64,000 nt of DNA from Hymenobacter sp. BT188 (GTDB taxonomy: Bacteria > Bacteroidota > Bacteroidia > Cytophagales > Hymenobacteraceae): positions 124,001 through 188,000 of the forward strand of contig NZ_JACSCW010000003.1 of the NCBI RefSeq assembly GCF_014333585.1, given 5' to 3'. The notes beneath the pieces were generated by a model. The model was not told the DNA's origin. It saw nothing but the letters and a program-made list of their open reading frames with translations, and ran no database searches. Both the position numbers and the translations under genes were made by a program. Positions 8,070 to 17,684 of the stretch are shown in pieces; the stretch's first letter is position 1; each line of letters starts with the position of its first letter.

Positions 8070-8766
8070 GAGCTACGCCAATCTTGACGCCTGCTGGGAA
8101 ATAAAAGCCACGATGACCATAATTGGAGGAGCCGGAGCGGTATTTATTGCCTTCACTACCTGATTCAGCGTGGCTGTCGCGCCAGCCAAGACCTACGAAT
8201 AAGTCGACGAAAACGGGGCCGGGGGGCAAAGGTGCTTGGTAGCCTACCTGTACGGACGCGCCATAGCGCGTGAGCTTGGTATTAGAATGTACGGGTCCGT
8301 ATTCAAGGTAAGGCAGGTCGCCGGGCCCTGGCACTTCGCGCCAGCCTTCCCCGCGCAGCTTCATTTCAAAGTATTGCACATGCGGCCCGTAGCTGACGTA
8401 GAGACCCGTTTGGTAGGCAGCTTTGCCGGGCAACACATACAACCGATGCTGGGCCTGCACCCCAACGCCGCGCACCGATTCTTCTTGGTTCGTAGGAGCT
8501 GGTCCATCATTGGGGCTGCCGGCGGGGCCGCTGTAGAACTGAGGCGTAAGCGTGAAGCTTTGATTCGACTGGCGTGCGCGTTGAAGCTCAGCCTCCAGCC
8601 AGTAGCCACTCATTACCAAGTGTTGAGGCGCAACCTTAAGCGCTAGTGAACGGCTGGGGGGCAAATTTTGCCCCCCAGCCGTAAAACTTAGCCCCAGCAT
8701 ACCTAGCACCAGCAAGGGGCCACCCCAGCGAGAGGCTGGGGGGCAATTTTTAGCGGTAGCGTTCAT
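8032..8766 (-). CDS. Probable outer-membrane beta-barrel protein, unknown family
   Basis: A 244-residue protein with an N-terminal hydrophobic stretch (GPLLVLGMLGLSFTAGG) that looks like a signal peptide, then alternating aromatic/polar strands typical of small outer-membrane barrels (YQTGLYVSYGPHVQYFEMKL, TRYGASVQVGYQAPL, VFVDLFVGLGW). I do not recognise the family. It is coupled to the upstream LVIVD gene through a TAATG stop/start overlap at 8764-8768. Its last 38 bases overlap the 3' end of the convergent DUF72 pseudogene. A perfect 31-base palindrome lies inside it, just after the signal peptide. Confidence 0.75.
   Translation of the reverse strand: MNATAKNCPPASRWGGPLLVLGMLGLSFTAGGQNLPPSRSLALKVAPQHLVMSGYWLEAELQRARQSNQSFTLTPQFYSGPAGSPNDGPAPTNQEESVRGVGVQAQHRLYVLPGKAAYQTGLYVSYGPHVQYFEMKLRGEGWREVPGPGDLPYLEYGPVHSNTKLTRYGASVQVGYQAPLPPGPVFVDLFVGLGWRDSHAESGSEGNKYRSGSSNYGHRGFYFPAGVKIGVALSALRPRTVAAM
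8651..8681. repeat. Perfect 31-base inverted repeat inside a coding region
   Basis: CGGCTGGGGGGCAAA and TTTGCCCCCCAGCCG are 15-base arms separated by a single base. It is two copies of the abundant GGGGGGC word placed head to head, and it encodes GGQNLPPS of the barrel protein right after the signal peptide. The mRNA would form a very stable hairpin early in the gene. Confidence 0.95.
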
Positions 8767-10076
8767 TACGGCTTAGGCGTGATAGGTAGCAAGCTCAACT
8801 GCTGTAATTGGGCACCGGCATAACTGTATTGATACAGGCCCTCGGAGCCAATAGCCAACAGGTTGCCACCGTTAGGAATTACATCAGTTACGGATACTTT
8901 GTAGTGCTGCTTTTGCGTGAGTAGCGGTGCTTTGCTTGTATCGAAGGTTTTTAGACCATCGAAGTCGCATACGAAGAGCTGGTTGTTATCCACACCCAGA
9001 CCTTGCGGACCAGTCATCCCGTAGGAGCGGGCCAGCGTTGGTTTGCTCAGGTCGGTTAGGTCAATAACTTGGAGCTGGTTGGGGCCGCCCCCGCAGAACC
9101 GTCCGCTGCGCAGCGTAACGTAAGCATAGCGGTCATCGACCACCACGGGGTCGCAGCTCACGACATGCTGATAATACGATACCTGGCGTGGGGCCTGTGG
9201 CGTGGCTACATCAAAAATATACATGCCGCGCTGGGTGCCCAGAAAGAGGTAATGGTCTTTGGGGAATATGGTTTCGACGCCAATTTGCAGGTTTACTTTC
9301 GGGCCCGCAGTAGGCGTAGTGGGCGTATTCAAGCTGAAGAGGCGTAGGCTTTGCTCATCAACAGTGTATAGCGTGTTGTCGAGCACTGCAAACCGGGCCA
9401 GCGAGCCAGCTTTGCCGGTACCGCCGGCGCTAGGAGCCGAGTTAAATCTGGCCCCATCATTGGACGCACTCAGTGGCCCGAAGTTCCACCACCGGGGAGA
9501 GGAAGCATAGTCAAGAGTGTCTGTTCTTTTCTGCCAGCCTACTACTACTGTATTTTCGGGGCGCCCGGTGGCGGCACAATCCGAGTGTAAGGGTAGGGGC
9601 TCGGGCATAGGCAACTCGCGGAAAGCATCGCGCACGCGACTGGTTACGCGCACTGCCAACGGGTTGCTGATATCAATGGTAACCAAGTCAGGACCGTTGT
9701 CGGCGTAAAGCAGGTTGCCTTTGATAGCAATGTCTACGTTGCCCGGAATGCGCAGAAAGCTGACGATACGCGGGTTTTTGGGGTCCTGATTATCAATTAC
9801 GTGTACGCCTTCAAACCGCTCATTCACATATACATATTGGTCTTTCAGATAAATTTTGCCGGTGTTGTGCATGGCCTGAGGCGGCCTCGCGGCTACCGAC
9901 TGCTCCAGCACCGACCGCGACATCAGCTGGGGGCAATACGCCATCTGGATATAGCTAGTGCCAAAACGAGCGTCTATCATTTGCCCCGGTAGTGGCTCTT
10001 CAGCGGAGTCGTCGGAGCATGCGCCCAAGCCAAGTAGCAAAGCGCAACTAAGCAGGTAATTGTAAAATCTGGCCAT
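8766..10076 (-). CDS. LVIVD-repeat lipoprotein
   Basis: A 436-residue protein with a lipoprotein signal peptide (lipobox GLGAC near residues 16-20), so it is probably anchored in a membrane. The body is a beta-propeller built from LVIVD-type repeats, for example GVHVIDNQDPKNPRIVSFLR, LVTIDISNPLAVRVTSRV, GMYIFDVATPQAPRQVSYYQ and LQVIDLTDLSKPTLARSYG. Such repeats occur in many surface proteins of Bacteroidota; no enzymatic function is established. The stop overlaps the start of the outer-membrane protein downstream (TAATG), so the pair is one operon and may form a surface complex. Confidence 0.87.
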   Translation of the reverse strand: MARFYNYLLSCALLLGLGACSDDSAEEPLPGQMIDARFGTSYIQMAYCPQLMSRSVLEQSVAARPPQAMHNTGKIYLKDQYVYVNERFEGVHVIDNQDPKNPRIVSFLRIPGNVDIAIKGNLLYADNGPDLVTIDISNPLAVRVTSRVRDAFRELPMPEPLPLHSDCAATGRPENTVVVGWQKRTDTLDYASSPRWWNFGPLSASNDGARFNSAPSAGGTGKAGSLARFAVLDNTLYTVDEQSLRLFSLNTPTTPTAGPKVNLQIGVETIFPKDHYLFLGTQRGMYIFDVATPQAPRQVSYYQHVVSCDPVVVDDRYAYVTLRSGRFCGGGPNQLQVIDLTDLSKPTLARSYGMTGPQGLGVDNNQLFVCDFDGLKTFDTSKAPLLTQKQHYKVSVTDVIPNGGNLLAIGSEGLYQYSYAGAQLQQLSLLPITPKP

Positions 10077-10287
10077 TGCAATAGGTAGCTTAATGTGAAA
10101 GAATGAAGTATAGAATCGAAGCGCAAAAGCGGAGCCGCGCCTTCATTTAGTGGAGCCACTAGGGTATAAAAAGGTTGCAATGGTTTTTGCGAAAAAATGA
10201 ATGCTATGCTAAGGTGTTCCTCGCTCGCGGTCATTTATGTCATGCTTCGCTACCGCTCTGCATGGCTGGCAATTAGAAAAACCAGGC

Positions 10288-10323
10288 AAAAAAAGAACCG
10301 CGCCATTGGCGCGGTTCTTTTTT
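10288..10323. terminator. Terminator, A/T-flanked hairpin
   Basis: AAAAGAACCGCGCC pairs with GGCGCGGTTCTTTT around a 4-base loop, with A-runs and T-runs on the two sides. It lies 24 bases past the stop of the S9 peptidase on the minus strand, which it should terminate. Confidence 0.88.
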
Positions 10324-10346
10324 GTAAAAGCTGCAACGCGTCGTGC

Positions 10347-12791
10347 TTAATTCACGGGTGCGGCCGGCGCTTCTTTCACATATTTATTCAGCCATGAATC
10401 CATTTCCCACAGCATGTGCATGATGGACTCGCGGGCCGCGTAGCCATGCGACTCAAATGGTAACACGACGTAACGGGCCGTAGCGCCGTGACCTTTCAGG
10501 GCGTTGTAAAACCGCTCACTTTGGATGGGGAAGGTGCCGGAGTTATTATCGGCCTCGCCGTGAATGAGCAGAATAGGCGTCTTGATTTTGTTAGCAGCCG
10601 TGAAGGGCGACATCTTATCGTATACCTGCGGCGCCTCCCAATAGGTGCGCTCTTCGGCCTGAAAGCCGAACGGTGTGAGTGTGCGGTTGTAGGCGCCACT
10701 GCGGGCAATGCCAGCTTTGAACAAGTTGCTGTGAGCTAGCAAATTAGCGGTCATAAAAGCGCCGTAGGAGTGACCCATTACGCCCACGCGCTTATGGTCA
10801 ACTACGCCCAGGCGCTGGCCCTCTTCAATGGCGGCCTTTGCGCCGGCTACCAATTGCTCGATGTAGGTGTCATTAGGCTGCGCATCACCTTCGCCCACAA
10901 TCGGAATGGAGGTGTTTTGCAGCACGGCATAGCCTTGCGTTACCCAGAAAATAGGGGAGCCCCACGTCAGACGAGTAAAGGTGTAAGGGGAGCCTTTTAC
11001 CTGGCCAGCGGTGCTTTTGTCCTTGTACTCCGCGGGGTAAGCTTCGAGCAAGGTTGGTAGCGGACCGTCGGTTTTCTTGTAATTGGGGGGCAAATACAGA
11101 TTTGCAGTGAGTGGCAGGCCATCGGCGCGCTTGTACTGGAGAACTTGCTTTTTGAGCGTGCCCAGTGCGGGGTAGGGGTTCGGAAAACTAGTCAGCGCCG
11201 TTAGCTTGTTTTTCTTCTTCGCATCGCGCAAAAAGTAGTTCGGAGCCTGCTCCACCGATTCGCGCCGCGTAACCAGCAGACGCTTATCAACATCAAGAAT
11301 ATCAACGGGCACCTCATAGAAAGGAGCCTCCGAGCGCCACCAACGCTCTGTTTTGCGGGTTTTTAGGTTCAGCTGATCCACAAAAGGCCGGTTGCCTTCG
11401 GGCGAAGCGCCTTCACCGAGCAAGTAAATAGTCTGCTTATCAGCGCCGCCAAGGGCCAGCACATAACGGCCAGCGGCATTTGGCTTCATATAAGGTGTGC
11501 CAGGGTCGTTGTAGGTGTCTTGGGAGGAACGATCGAAGAGGACGGTGGGGGCCGCTTTGGTGGTTGGGTTAAATACCCAAGTCATCACTTTGCGGTCAGA
11601 CCAGCGGCCGCCGCTTACTAGCGCCGTCGTGTTGTTGCCCCATCTGATTCCCCGGTAACGCAATGGCAAATCAACTACTTCCTTAGGCGCCGCGCTGAAG
11701 GGCGCGTCTAAAGCCAGCACTTTGTCACGGATGGGGGCCTCCTTTTTAGGGTCGCCGCCGTCCTGCGCTTCTACCCAATAAATAGTAGCCGGAGCGTCGT
11801 CGCGCCAGTCATGGTTGCGTGGGCCCGTAGGCACGGCATCGAAGCTGGTGGGCACGTTGTCGGCCAATGGCAAGTCAGCTATCGACTTTACCAGGTTGCC
11901 CGATAAATCCAGCACATCCACCTTCACTGGAAAATCACCTACTGTGAGCTGGTAGGAGTAAGGCCGGTGGCGGGTTTCTACCAGAATATACTTGCCGTCG
12001 GGTGAGGGCGAAGCCCCCTGAATCACACCGGGCTGACCCAGTGGCTGGGTTTTGCCATCTAGGCTCACTTTCATGAGCTGAGTAGTGGCGTAGTAGTCGA
12101 AAATCTTCTCGTCAGTGGGGTTTTTCAGCAAATCTTGGTAGGTGCGGGCAGCAGCAGTGCGGCCTACATTTTCCTGCACGATAGGTCCCGTAGGCGCAGC
12201 CGTAATATCGGGTACCTGGCCCCGGTTGGCGGGCACAGTGCGGGCAATCAGGGTTTGGTTGTCGGGCAGCCAGCGGTAGGCAGTGCCAAACACGCTGTTC
12301 AGGCGCACACCCGGAATCTGGCTGGCGGTAGCGGTGGCTACATCTAGCACCCAAAGCTGAATTTGCCCCCCAGCGGCGGCCGTGGCCTCCGTGGTGAGGG
12401 CGAAGGCAATCTTGCTGTCATCCGGCGACCAGCTAACCTCGCTGATTTTGGCCGGCGTGGGCAAACCTTTCACCGGGATTTCGGCTCCGCCCGAAAGGCG
12501 CTTCAGCTTCAGAGCGGTCGAATAGCTCACGCGGCTGGGCCCATTAGTGCGCGGATTCAGGCGCAGGCCCGCAATCCGCAGTTCTGGTTGGGACAGGTCG
12601 GCGATGCTGGGCAAGTCCTGCACGTCTAGGAGCAGCATCCACTTGCCATTGGCGGCGATGCTCACGCGGGGCGTTATGGGCGCGTCCACCAGATCGGCAA
12701 TGGCCTTGGGGGGCGTTTGGTACGTCAAGTCCTGCGCCTGCACCGACAAGTGGCTGAGGAACACGACTCCTAGAAAGAAGAGTTTTTTCAT
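10347..12791 (-). CDS. S9 family serine peptidase, exported (glutamyl-peptidase/DPP-like)
   Basis: An 814-residue protein with signal peptide MKKLFFLGVVFLSHLSVQAQ. The N-terminal part is a propeller-like domain (for example SEVSWSPDDSKIAFALTTEA and GASPSPDGKYILVETRHRPY). The C-terminal alpha/beta hydrolase carries the nucleophile in GHSYGAF, the acid region in LLIHGEADNNSGTFP and the histidine in FESHGYAAR. The overall arrangement matches exported S9 peptidases common in Bacteroidota, including glutamyl endopeptidase-like forms; cleavage specificity is not readable. Probably periplasmic, digesting peptides together with the prolyl oligopeptidase at 1507-3636. It is a single-gene unit with its own terminator. 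Confidence 0.9.
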   Translation of the reverse strand: MKKLFFLGVVFLSHLSVQAQDLTYQTPPKAIADLVDAPITPRVSIAANGKWMLLLDVQDLPSIADLSQPELRIAGLRLNPRTNGPSRVSYSTALKLKRLSGGAEIPVKGLPTPAKISEVSWSPDDSKIAFALTTEATAAAGGQIQLWVLDVATATASQIPGVRLNSVFGTAYRWLPDNQTLIARTVPANRGQVPDITAAPTGPIVQENVGRTAAARTYQDLLKNPTDEKIFDYYATTQLMKVSLDGKTQPLGQPGVIQGASPSPDGKYILVETRHRPYSYQLTVGDFPVKVDVLDLSGNLVKSIADLPLADNVPTSFDAVPTGPRNHDWRDDAPATIYWVEAQDGGDPKKEAPIRDKVLALDAPFSAAPKEVVDLPLRYRGIRWGNNTTALVSGGRWSDRKVMTWVFNPTTKAAPTVLFDRSSQDTYNDPGTPYMKPNAAGRYVLALGGADKQTIYLLGEGASPEGNRPFVDQLNLKTRKTERWWRSEAPFYEVPVDILDVDKRLLVTRRESVEQAPNYFLRDAKKKNKLTALTSFPNPYPALGTLKKQVLQYKRADGLPLTANLYLPPNYKKTDGPLPTLLEAYPAEYKDKSTAGQVKGSPYTFTRLTWGSPIFWVTQGYAVLQNTSIPIVGEGDAQPNDTYIEQLVAGAKAAIEEGQRLGVVDHKRVGVMGHSYGAFMTANLLAHSNLFKAGIARSGAYNRTLTPFGFQAEERTYWEAPQVYDKMSPFTAANKIKTPILLIHGEADNNSGTFPIQSERFYNALKGHGATARYVVLPFESHGYAARESIMHMLWEMDSWLNKYVKEAPAAPVN

Positions 12792-12833
12792 GGATTGAAG
12801 GGTTGGATTGGCAGTCGTAAGATAAGAAGGTTT

Positions 12834-13080
12834 GGCTGCCTCGCCCCCAGCTCCTCTCCTAGGGGAGAGGGGATCCTAGCATCAGTCGTGCTACGCAGCG
12901 CTTTCGGCTATTGCCTCAAGCACTACTACCGTTGTGGCATTACAATGAAGGTTACTGAAAGTGCCCACTTGATTCTTTTAAATAATGGTAGCAGTTGCGG
13001 AGGCGGTAGCCGACGCTGCTGCGCAGGCCGAGCGGCTGGCTCCCCTCTCCCCTAGGAGAGGGGCGGGGGTGAGGCCCAGG
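12834..13080. mobile_element. MITE-like element with about 40-bp imperfect inverted ends
   Basis: The left end (about 12834-12873) reads GCCTCGCCCCCAGCTCCTCT then CCTAGGGGAGAGGGGA. The right end (about 13036-13080) is its inverted complement, with CTCCCCTCTCCCCTAGGAGA then GGGGCGGGGGTGAGGC. About 160 bases lie between them, without a convincing gene. Each end is also a small hairpin on its own. The size and ends fit a non-autonomous miniature element or a paired REP-type repeat. I see no transposase in the window and could not define a target-site duplication. It lies between divergent genes (S9 peptidase and DUF2723). Confidence 0.6.
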
Positions 13081-13145
13081 CAACTATAAGTGTCTAAGGC
13101 GCATCTTTCCCAAACCTTCACTTAAAAAAAGCCCCCCCACGGCCT

Positions 13146-16109
13146 ATGAGTTTCCAACGGACGAATAACCTGCTTGGCTGGCTGCTATTTGCCAGCGCCC
13201 TCACGGTATATGTGCTCACGTTGGAGCCGACAGCCAGCTTCTGGGATACCAGCGAATTTATTGCCAGTGCCCATCATTTGCTGGTGCCGCACCCGCCGGG
13301 CGCGCCGCTGTTTTTGCTGCTGGGCCGGGTGTTTTCTTTGTTTTCCTTCGGTGATGCAACGCTGGTAGCAGGCCTTATTAATGGGGTTTCAGCCGTGAGC
13401 AGCGCCTTTACGGTGCTGTTTCTTTTTTGGACTATCACGCTGCTGGCGCGCAAACTGGTGCAAGGCCAAGCGCCTAGCCGTGAGCTTTTGGCAAATGAAA
13501 AGCTGCTGATTCTGAGCGCAGGCGCGGTGGGTGCGCTGGCCTTCACCTTCTCTGATACGTTCTGGTTCAACGCTGTAGAAGCCGAAGTGTACGCCATGTC
13601 CACGCTTTGCACGGCCTTCGTGGTGTGGGCTATGTTGAAGTGGGAATCCCGCGCTCATGAGCCTAATTCTGATCGGTGGCTGATTCTGATTGCCTACGCG
13701 GTGGGTCTATCTATTGGCGTGCATTTGCTCAATTTGCTGGCCCTGCCGGCCCTAGGGTTTATTTATTATTTCCGCTGGAGCGCCAACCCTACCTGGCAAG
13801 GCGGGTTGCTGACCCTGGTGGTCAGCGGGGCTATTCTGGGGGGCATTTTGGTTGGTGTTATTCCCGGCCTACCGTCCTTGGCCGGCGACTTCGAAGTGTT
13901 TTTTGTGAACTCCGTGGGGCTACCGTTCAACTCCGGTTTGCTAATTTTTCTGGCTGTTTTTGCGGCGCTCATTGGGTTCGGCTTTCGCTACGCCGCGCGC
14001 ACGCAAAACCAGATCTTAAACACGGCTATGTTGGCTTTCGTCTTTATTCTGATTGGTTACTCCTCGTATCTGATTGTGCCGATTCGCTCGGGCTTCAACC
14101 CCACTATCGATGAAAATAAGCCCGACGATGTGCTCTCCTTCGTCAGCTACCTCAAGCGCGAGCAATACGGCGACCGGCCTTTGCTCTACGGTCCGCAGTT
14201 TAACGCTCAACCTATTGCCCAAGTAGAAGGCGCGCCGCGCTACGAGCGTCAGGGTGATAAATACGTCATCCTCGAGCGGCGCATTGAGAATGTGTATGCC
14301 TCGGAAGATAAAACCTTACTGCCTCGCATGTACAGCAACCGTCCAGGCCACATCAGCGAATATCAGAAATGGGTAGATGTGCAGGAAGACGCAAAGCCTA
14401 CGATGGCCCAAAATCTGAGCTTTCTGCTGCAATACCAGCTAGGCCACATGTACTGGCGCTATTTCCTCTGGAACTTTATGGGCCGTGAAAGTGACGTGCA
14501 GCAAGCTGGCGCATTGTGGCCCACCGCCACAAAAAATGGTCTTCCACAACTCCTGGCTGACAATAAAGCCCGCAACAATTTTCTGCTATTGCCTTTGCTG
14601 TTGGGTGGTCTGGGCCTAGTGTACCAAGTACGCCGCGACGGTCGCAAAGCCTTGGTGTTGGGGCTGCTGTTTGGGCTAACGGGCGTGGCACTTGTGCTGT
14701 ATCTGAACCAGCCACCTATCGAGCCGCGGGAGCGAGATTACGCGTTTGTTGGCTCGTTTTACGCTTTCGCTATCTGGATTGGTTTGGGCGTATTGGGACT
14801 GCACGAAGTACTGCGGTATCTGCTGCACACGCCCAACCTACGGGTAGCTACGGCCATGGTGCTGGGCTTGCTGGTGCCGGGTATTATGGCTGTGGAAGGC
14901 TGGAACGACCACGACCGCTCCGGCCGCTACAGCGCAGCCGACTCGGCCCACAACCTGCTTAATTCCTGCGCCCCCAATGCTATTCTCATCACCTTCGCCG
15001 ACAACGATACCTTCCCGCTTTGGTACGCGCAGGAGGTGGAAGGCATCCGCCGCGACGTGCGCATTGCCGTGCTCCAGTACCTGCCCACCGATTGGCATAT
15101 CGGGCAACTGCGGCGCCAGAGCTACGACTCGGCTCCGGTAGCCCTGACGCTGCCCCAAACCAGCTACCAATCGGGCACCAACGACTACCTGCCTTACGTG
15201 GCTAATCTGGCAGTGCCGGCTGTAAATGTGCAGGAATTTATGCAGCTGGTGCGGCAAAATAGCCCCCTGCTGCAAGTCCAGACGCAAGGTGGCCAAGAGC
15301 TATTGTCGTACCCCTCCGACCGGTTTTATCTGCCCATCGATAAGGATAAAATCAAGCGCCTAGGCATCGTTCCCAAGGATAGAGAAAGCCAGCTGGTCGA
15401 CCGTATGGAGTGGAGCGTGGGCAAGCAGTACATGGATAAAAGCAAACTGGTAATCCTGGATATTCTGGCTACAAACGACTGGAATCGGCCGGTGTATTTT
15501 GCGAATGCCGTGGCCCAGCAGGAGGGCATGGGGCTGGAGCCTTACCTACAGCTGGAAGGCATGGCTTACCGCATTTTACCCTGCCGCAATCCCGACCCGA
15601 AGCCCCAGCGTGTGGGCTACGTAGCTCGCCAGCTTACCTACGATTCGCTGATGAATAAATTCGCGTATCGTAATCTGGACAACCCAGACGTGCTTTATGA
15701 TGAAATCAACCGCCGCACCCTGGCCCAATACCGCGACAAATTCGGCCAACTAGCGCAAGCTTACCTGCGGGCAGGAGAATTAGGGAAAGCAAAAGAAGTA
15801 GCGCTGCGCTGCCTACAGGTGATGCCCGATGCTGCGATTCCTTATGACCTGTACACGCCCGAGCTGGTAGCGCCACTCGCGGCAGCCGGCGAAAAGCCCC
15901 GCGCCGACGAAATAATGGATACGCTCACCAACCGCACGCAGCAGGCTTTGGCGTACTACAGCACCCACGACGAGCAGGCCTTATTTGAGCAGGAAATAGG
16001 CACTAACCTAATGACATTGCAACGCCTCTATCAAGCCGCTGCCGATACCGGCGACCAAGTGCGCATCGCCCGCGTAGTAGCGCTGGCGGAGCAGTATGGC
16101 GGCAGATAA
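13146..16109 (+). CDS. DUF2723 family membrane glycosyltransferase (GT117-like)
   Basis: A 987-residue integral membrane protein with about a dozen hydrophobic helices in its first 550 residues and a soluble C-terminal part. The N-terminus (LTLEPTASFWDTSEFIASAH, then PHPPGAPLFLLLGRVFSLFS) is the DUF2723 signature. The acidic residue after the first helix is the usual catalytic position of GT-C enzymes. Further conserved text is MYWRYFLWNFMGRESD and PIEPRERDYAFVGSFYAF. The C-terminal region looks like short helical repeats. Family members in Bacteroidota are linked to protein O-glycosylation, using a lipid-linked sugar at the periplasmic face; this role is inferred. The stop codon abuts that of the convergent kinase gene. 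Confidence 0.9.
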   Translation: MSFQRTNNLLGWLLFASALTVYVLTLEPTASFWDTSEFIASAHHLLVPHPPGAPLFLLLGRVFSLFSFGDATLVAGLINGVSAVSSAFTVLFLFWTITLLARKLVQGQAPSRELLANEKLLILSAGAVGALAFTFSDTFWFNAVEAEVYAMSTLCTAFVVWAMLKWESRAHEPNSDRWLILIAYAVGLSIGVHLLNLLALPALGFIYYFRWSANPTWQGGLLTLVVSGAILGGILVGVIPGLPSLAGDFEVFFVNSVGLPFNSGLLIFLAVFAALIGFGFRYAARTQNQILNTAMLAFVFILIGYSSYLIVPIRSGFNPTIDENKPDDVLSFVSYLKREQYGDRPLLYGPQFNAQPIAQVEGAPRYERQGDKYVILERRIENVYASEDKTLLPRMYSNRPGHISEYQKWVDVQEDAKPTMAQNLSFLLQYQLGHMYWRYFLWNFMGRESDVQQAGALWPTATKNGLPQLLADNKARNNFLLLPLLLGGLGLVYQVRRDGRKALVLGLLFGLTGVALVLYLNQPPIEPRERDYAFVGSFYAFAIWIGLGVLGLHEVLRYLLHTPNLRVATAMVLGLLVPGIMAVEGWNDHDRSGRYSAADSAHNLLNSCAPNAILITFADNDTFPLWYAQEVEGIRRDVRIAVLQYLPTDWHIGQLRRQSYDSAPVALTLPQTSYQSGTNDYLPYVANLAVPAVNVQEFMQLVRQNSPLLQVQTQGGQELLSYPSDRFYLPIDKDKIKRLGIVPKDRESQLVDRMEWSVGKQYMDKSKLVILDILATNDWNRPVYFANAVAQQEGMGLEPYLQLEGMAYRILPCRNPDPKPQRVGYVARQLTYDSLMNKFAYRNLDNPDVLYDEINRRTLAQYRDKFGQLAQAYLRAGELGKAKEVALRCLQVMPDAAIPYDLYTPELVAPLAAAGEKPRADEIMDTLTNRTQQALAYYSTHDEQALFEQEIGTNLMTLQRLYQAAADTGDQVRIARVVALAEQYGGR

Positions 16110-17411
16110 TTAATTCAACCAGACGCTAAATACCGTCCGGCGCTCTGCCACGGTTTCGAGGCTGAAGCGGAAACCGTGTTGGAGCAGAATATCGCGAATC
16201 ATGGTCAGGCCGATGCCTTGGCCGTCGCGCTTGGTGCTGAAAAACGGCGTGAACAAGCGGCGTTGCACGTCCGGCGCGATGCCGGGGCCGTCGTCTTCTA
16301 TTTGTAGCAGTGGCGGCTGCAAACGGGTGCGAATGGTGATGTTGCCATTTTCACCGATGGATTCGAGTGCGTTTTTGGTGATGTTGATGAGCACCTGCTC
16401 AAGCTGTTGGGCGTCGAGGTCGGCGCGGAGCGGCTCGGGGGCCAAATCCCAGTGCCAGGTTACGTGGCGCCGCTCGCTGGGCACCTGCATGAGGCGGTGA
16501 ATATCGTGCAGCAGCTCGTGCATGTCGCAGGGGCGCCGGGTGGGTACAGGCAGACGCACGAGATTGGCAAAGCTGGCTATGAAGTTGGCCAAGTGAGTAT
16601 TGCGGGCAATGGAAACGTCCAGGGCTTCGCAATAATCGGGGCGGTCGGAGGGAGCGAGCTGGGGGGCGTAGTGGTGGAAGCTTTGCAGGATGGAGTTGAT
16701 GGCGCCAATGGAGTTATTGATTTCGTGGCTCATCATCCGAATCAGCTTTTCATAAGCCTGTTTCTCCTGCCTGATTAGCGCCTGGGTCAGCTCTTCCAGC
16801 AAGATAAAATAGCGCACAAAGCCCCGATCCAGAAAGTGAGCCGTGGAAGCGCGGTAGGTCTGCAACCCCGAAAGCTGAATTACCTGGGGCTCATTTGGCT
16901 TCAGCTGGCTTAAAAAAGCCCCCCAGTCGCCGGCCAAGTTGGCGGGGCGCTGGCCGAGTAGCTCCGGGGTAGTTTGTCCGAGAAAGCGTTCGGCGGCCGG
17001 GTTGGCGGCTTCTATTTTGCCATCGAAATCTAAAATCAGAATGCCTGCTGGCGAGGCCTGAATGAGGCGCTCCAACAGGAAGCTTTTCTCGTGCTGCGCC
17101 ACGCGTTCCTGGCGCAGCTCGTCGATCATGTGGTTGTATACATCGATGAGCTGGTCCATTTCGCGCTGGCCAACGGGCACAAATTTCATGGAGAAATCTT
17201 TGGCCCGAATGGCCTCCGTGCCCGCCGCAATCAGCTGAAACGGGCGCACAAACCCGCGGTACAGCTGCGTGGTAAGCACGATAGAAACGATAAGCAGCAC
17301 CTCCGTGGCCAGAAATAGCTCCGTGTTCGTGCGGATATACTGAGCCGCCAGCACAATCAAAACTCCGTGAATGATGACAACAAAGAGGAGGAATTTGACG
17401 CGCAGGGTCAT
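16110..17411 (-). CDS. Sensor histidine kinase (NtrB/NtrY-like)
   Basis: A 433-residue kinase. Two membrane helices (about residues 7-25 and 32-52) leave almost no periplasmic domain, so it probably senses a membrane or cytoplasmic signal. HAMP-like residues about 53-105 are followed by a PAS domain (about 110-210), the phospho-acceptor in MMSHEINNS (His229), and a HATPase domain with N-box INITKNALESIG, G1 IEDDGPGIAP and G2 GQGIGLTMI. It should phosphorylate the response regulator encoded just upstream (17685-19061); the two genes are separated by a repeat hairpin. Together with the efflux genes they form one leftward cluster. Its stop is immediately adjacent to the convergent DUF2723 stop. 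Confidence 0.92.
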   Translation of the reverse strand: MTLRVKFLLFVVIIHGVLIVLAAQYIRTNTELFLATEVLLIVSIVLTTQLYRGFVRPFQLIAAGTEAIRAKDFSMKFVPVGQREMDQLIDVYNHMIDELRQERVAQHEKSFLLERLIQASPAGILILDFDGKIEAANPAAERFLGQTTPELLGQRPANLAGDWGAFLSQLKPNEPQVIQLSGLQTYRASTAHFLDRGFVRYFILLEELTQALIRQEKQAYEKLIRMMSHEINNSIGAINSILQSFHHYAPQLAPSDRPDYCEALDVSIARNTHLANFIASFANLVRLPVPTRRPCDMHELLHDIHRLMQVPSERRHVTWHWDLAPEPLRADLDAQQLEQVLINITKNALESIGENGNITIRTRLQPPLLQIEDDGPGIAPDVQRRLFTPFFSTKRDGQGIGLTMIRDILLQHGFRFSLETVAERRTVFSVWLN

Positions 17412-17537
17412 AGAAGAAGCAGAAAATCGAACGCCAAGCTAGAGTATTTCAGCCAGAGCAAGAAGGGCCAATCAGGAAGTATTCCTCTTCAATCAAGAGT
17501 GACTAAGCATAGTTGCTAGCCCGACACATTGTTGATG

Positions 17538-17640
17538 AGACCGTCATGCAGAACGCAGTGAAGCATCTCGCGTGCTGACGAAGGATTACTAACCTCACTT
17601 CAGCGAGCGAGATGCTTCACTGCGTTCTGCATGACGGTCT
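17538..17640. repeat. Intergenic hairpin repeat, family A copy 2
   Basis: The best-preserved copy. AGACCGTCATGCAGAACGCA with GTGAAGCATCTCGC pairs perfectly with its complement on the right, around a loop containing GGATTACTAACCTCAC. It lies between the response regulator and histidine kinase genes and could act as an attenuator or RNA-stability element in that operon. Confidence 0.92.
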
Positions 17641-17684
17641 TATTTGCATGACGTTCAGGATACCTGATAACGATGCGGCAAAAA

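Noticed and set aside
12795..13055. An 86-codon frame in the intergenic region
   Set aside because: It lies across the MITE-like element and reads through its hairpins; no protein character.
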